A program made the translations under genes and the position numbers. From contig JABMMH010000262.1 in the NCBI GenBank assembly GCA_013205645.1, positions 1-7,274 of the forward strand: 7,274 nt of DNA. The letters run 5' to 3'. Below, piece by piece: positions 5,615 to 7,274 of this stretch. How positions within the stretch are numbered: the first letter of the stretch is position 1; every line of letters starts with the position of its first letter. Under the pieces are notes generated by a model. The model searched no databases and was not told where the DNA came from. It worked only from the letters and a program-made list of their open reading frames with translations. Source of the DNA: Polaromonas sp. Its GTDB lineage: Bacteria > Pseudomonadota > Gammaproteobacteria > Burkholderiales > Burkholderiaceae_C.

Positions 5615-6819
5615 ATACGATGCAACACGCACATAACAACGTAACCCGCCGCAACTTGTTAAAGGCACTCGGGACACTTGGCAGCACCACTGGTTTGCCG
5701 ATGTCACCAGCGCTGGCCGCAGCCGGTAGCGACAAGCGCATCCTCGTCGTGGTCGAAATGTCAGGCGCGAACGATGGACTCAACACGCTGGTGCCGTACA
5801 CCGAAGATGCATACTATCGCCTGAGTCCGCGTATTGGTCTGCGCGCTGACAAGGTACGTAAGATTGATGACCGCTATGGATTCAATCCTGGCATGTTAGG
5901 TTTCGAGCGGTTGTACAAGGATGGAAAGATGGCGATCGTTCACGGATGCGGCTATCCACAGCAGTCGCTGTCGCATTTCCAGTCGATGGCTTACTGGCAC
6001 ACCGGCGTGCCAAACGGTGGCGAACGATTTGGCTGGCTAGGCCGTGTTGCTGATGCGATCGACCCTCAACTTAGGCCGAATTTCCTGGTCAACATCGACG
6101 AGCGCCAGTCACTGGCAGTGCAGTCCGAGCATCATGTGCCGGTTGTGTTCGATGATCCCGAACGCTTTGCTCGCAAAGGCTTGCTGCAGAGCCGCCCGCT
6201 GCTCGACAACCCGACCGTCACTGACGGGCCCAATTTATCGCGCAATTACCTTGACAAGGTCGCCGCCAGCGCACGCGAAGCATCACAGTTGGTAAGAGCA
6301 GCGTGGGGCAGTTACAAAACGCCGGTCGACTACGGTATACGGTCGCTGGACTTGAACAAGGTCGCCGCAATGATCAACGCTGGACTCCCGAGTCAGCTGT
6401 TCTACGTGTCGTTTCGTCACAATGCTTTCGATACGCACGTGCAGCAGAACGAGCAGCATGGCCGCCTCCTGTCCTATGCGTCTGATGCGATCGCTGGCTT
6501 CATGAAAGACATGGAGCGTATCGGTCGCGCCAATGATGTGAGCGTGTTGGTGTATTCCGAGTTCGGTCGCCGGGTAGCTGAGAATACGAGTTTGGGCACC
6601 GACCACGGCACTGCAAATCACATGTATGTCATCGGCAAGCCCGTGAAAGGCGGCCATTACGGCGACGCGCCGTCACTGACCAATCTCGACGAAGACGGCA
6701 ACTTGATTTTCACGACCGATTTCAGGCGCGTGTACGCGAGCTTGATCGAAGGCTGGCTCAAGCATGACAGTAAGGTGCTGTTGCGTGGTGACTTTAAAAC
6801 CTTTCCACTCTACGGTTGA
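5611..6819 (+). CDS. DUF1501 family Tat-exported protein
   Basis: A 402-residue member of the DUF1501 family (PF07394), which belongs to the alkaline phosphatase/sulfatase-like superfamily; the substrate is unknown. Residues 12-18 (TRRNLLK) form a good twin-arginine motif, followed by a mild hydrophobic stretch and a likely cleavage site after ALA or ALAAA (36-38), so export of a folded protein through Tat is expected. Motifs: VVVEMSGANDGLNT (46-59), YPQQSLSHF (115-123), FDTH (273-276) with H283, EFGRRVAEN (317-325) and GTDHG (329-333). By analogy with the superfamily, D274, H276, D331 and H332 are candidate metal ligands (inference). The ATG overlaps the DUF1800 stop as ATGA, indicating translational coupling; ATG 5620 is a possible alternative start. 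The two families recur as neighbours in many bacteria, implying a joint periplasmic or surface role. Confidence 0.92.
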   Translation: MNTMQHAHNNVTRRNLLKALGTLGSTTGLPMSPALAAAGSDKRILVVVEMSGANDGLNTLVPYTEDAYYRLSPRIGLRADKVRKIDDRYGFNPGMLGFERLYKDGKMAIVHGCGYPQQSLSHFQSMAYWHTGVPNGGERFGWLGRVADAIDPQLRPNFLVNIDERQSLAVQSEHHVPVVFDDPERFARKGLLQSRPLLDNPTVTDGPNLSRNYLDKVAASAREASQLVRAAWGSYKTPVDYGIRSLDLNKVAAMINAGLPSQLFYVSFRHNAFDTHVQQNEQHGRLLSYASDAIAGFMKDMERIGRANDVSVLVYSEFGRRVAENTSLGTDHGTANHMYVIGKPVKGGHYGDAPSLTNLDEDGNLIFTTDFRRVYASLIEGWLKHDSKVLLRGDFKTFPLYG

Positions 6820-6826
6820 TTTTTTC

Positions 6827-6846
6827 TTGACTACATACGTTGTCAA
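6827..6846 (+). repeat. Short hairpin after the DUF1501 gene
   Basis: TTGACTAC (6827-6834) and GTTGTCAA (6839-6846) pair at 7 of 8 positions around a 4-nt ATAC loop, beginning 8 nt after the DUF1501 stop codon. The T-run (6820-6825) precedes the hairpin instead of following it, so it is not a standard Rho-independent terminator. It may protect the mRNA 3' end or have no role. Confidence 0.35.
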
Positions 6847-6944
6847 ACTAGCCTGCTTGAGTTCGAAGGCTCGGAATTCCGCTTTGGGTCGTTCTTTGAA
6901 TTGACAAAGCAACAACGTCCGGCCGCTATCAGCCCATTGCCGAC

Positions 6945-7190
6945 CTAGAACGGCACATCCCCATCATCAATATTTGCTGGCAGGGATGGCGTTGTGACCG
7001 TACGATCCAACTGCGCTGCCTGTTGAATCTTTTTCGCGTAGCCGTCCACAACCAGGTCCCGCAGATCGTCCAGAACCTCAAATACCGCCAAGGTCTGGGC
7101 GGCCGTTCAATGCGTTGGAAACTCCCACACTATGTGATGGTTGCCTTCTTTCTGTGATCACTGTCCCATCACCAGCTTGCGCCGTGTCAT
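6945..7190 (-). pseudogene. Remnant of unrecognised gene with SSB-like acidic C-terminal tip, two in-frame stops
   Basis: Reading the minus strand from ATG 7190-7188, one frame runs 82 codons to TAG (6947-6945) with TGA at codon 11 (7160-7158) and codon 28 (7109-7107). After the second stop come 53 open codons: a helical, amphipathic segment (TLAVFEVLDDLRDLVVDGYA), then KKIQQAAQLDRTV, a polar linker, and the ending NIDDGDVPF. This acidic tip ending in Pro-Phe resembles the C-terminus of single-stranded DNA-binding proteins, which recruits partner proteins. The rest does not look like an OB-fold SSB, so I do not call it SSB. The frame may be a decayed gene, or only the last 53 codons may derive from a gene. 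Accidental resemblance is possible. Confidence 0.4.
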
Positions 7191-7267
7191 GGTGTTTTGC
7201 CTTTGCGGGGCGCAGCGGCACGGCTTGCCGCCTTCTTCTCTGAACGCGCCCGTTTCCGTTCATTCAC
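7187..7267 (-). CDS. Possible tiny basic peptide, 26 residues
   Basis: GTG at 7267-7265 opens a 26-codon frame that is strongly basic (NERKRARSEKKAASRAAAPR, ending KGKTP). Its TGA (7189-7187) overlaps the ATG of the downstream decayed frame as ATGA, the arrangement expected of coupled genes. A TAG lies directly upstream in the same frame, so this is not the tail of a longer gene. No clear ribosome binding site is seen. A competing 61-residue frame from ATG 7263 covers the same bases, and neither is recognised. Confidence 0.2.
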   Translation of the reverse strand: MNERKRARSEKKAASRAAAPRKGKTP

Positions 7268-7274
7268 CTAAAAC

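Noticed and set aside
6872..6881. 10-bp palindrome CGGAATTCCG
   Set aside because: It is a single short palindrome with no partner sites nearby; expected by chance at this length scale.
1..7274. CRISPR array, tRNA, rRNA, or a multi-gene defence system
   Set aside because: No regularly spaced repeats, tRNA-like cloverleaf, rRNA sequence, or defence-associated domain was seen on either strand.

Overview
The window looks like an accessory stretch of a betaproteobacterial (probably Burkholderiales) chromosome. This rests on family resemblance and composition: a GC-rich IS66 element of a type common in that order, an IHF-beta-like remnant, and moderate-GC host genes. No rRNA or other taxonomic marker is present, so the assignment is inference.

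Layout. (1) Positions 1-514: the 3' part of an unrecognised gene, open at the left edge, cut off by an insertion. (2) Positions 515-3039: a complete-looking 2525-bp IS66-family insertion sequence with 26-bp imperfect terminal inverted repeats (22/26 identical) and the canonical tnpA-tnpB-tnpC set. (3) Positions 3040-3295: the remnant of an IHF-beta/HU-family gene, missing about 21 N-terminal residues and carrying a one-base frameshift in an A4 run. (4) Positions 3296-3814: a spacer of about 520 bp, AT-rich in its distal part, with no convincing gene. (5) Positions 3815-6819: two overlapping genes, a Sec-exported DUF1800 protein followed by a Tat-exported DUF1501 protein. (6) Positions 6820-7274: a short hairpin after the operon, then minus-strand remnants, including a frame that ends in an SSB-like acidic tip (DDGDVPF) but has two in-frame TGA codons.

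How it fits together. The IS66 joins two unrelated broken genes, and its 8-bp flanks (GCTTGATC and GCTGAAAC) do not match. This is not a simple insertion: a deletion next to the IS, or recombination between two IS66 copies, probably removed whatever lay between. With the frameshifted IHF gene and the decayed minus-strand frame at the right end, this marks eroded mobile or accessory DNA around an apparently intact operon. The DUF1800/DUF1501 pair is a recurrent, poorly characterised couple of exported proteins. Their 4-bp overlap implies coupled translation, and the two proteins carry different export signals (Sec and Tat). It is the only apparently functional host unit here. I found no CRISPR array, tRNA, rRNA or clear new defence system.
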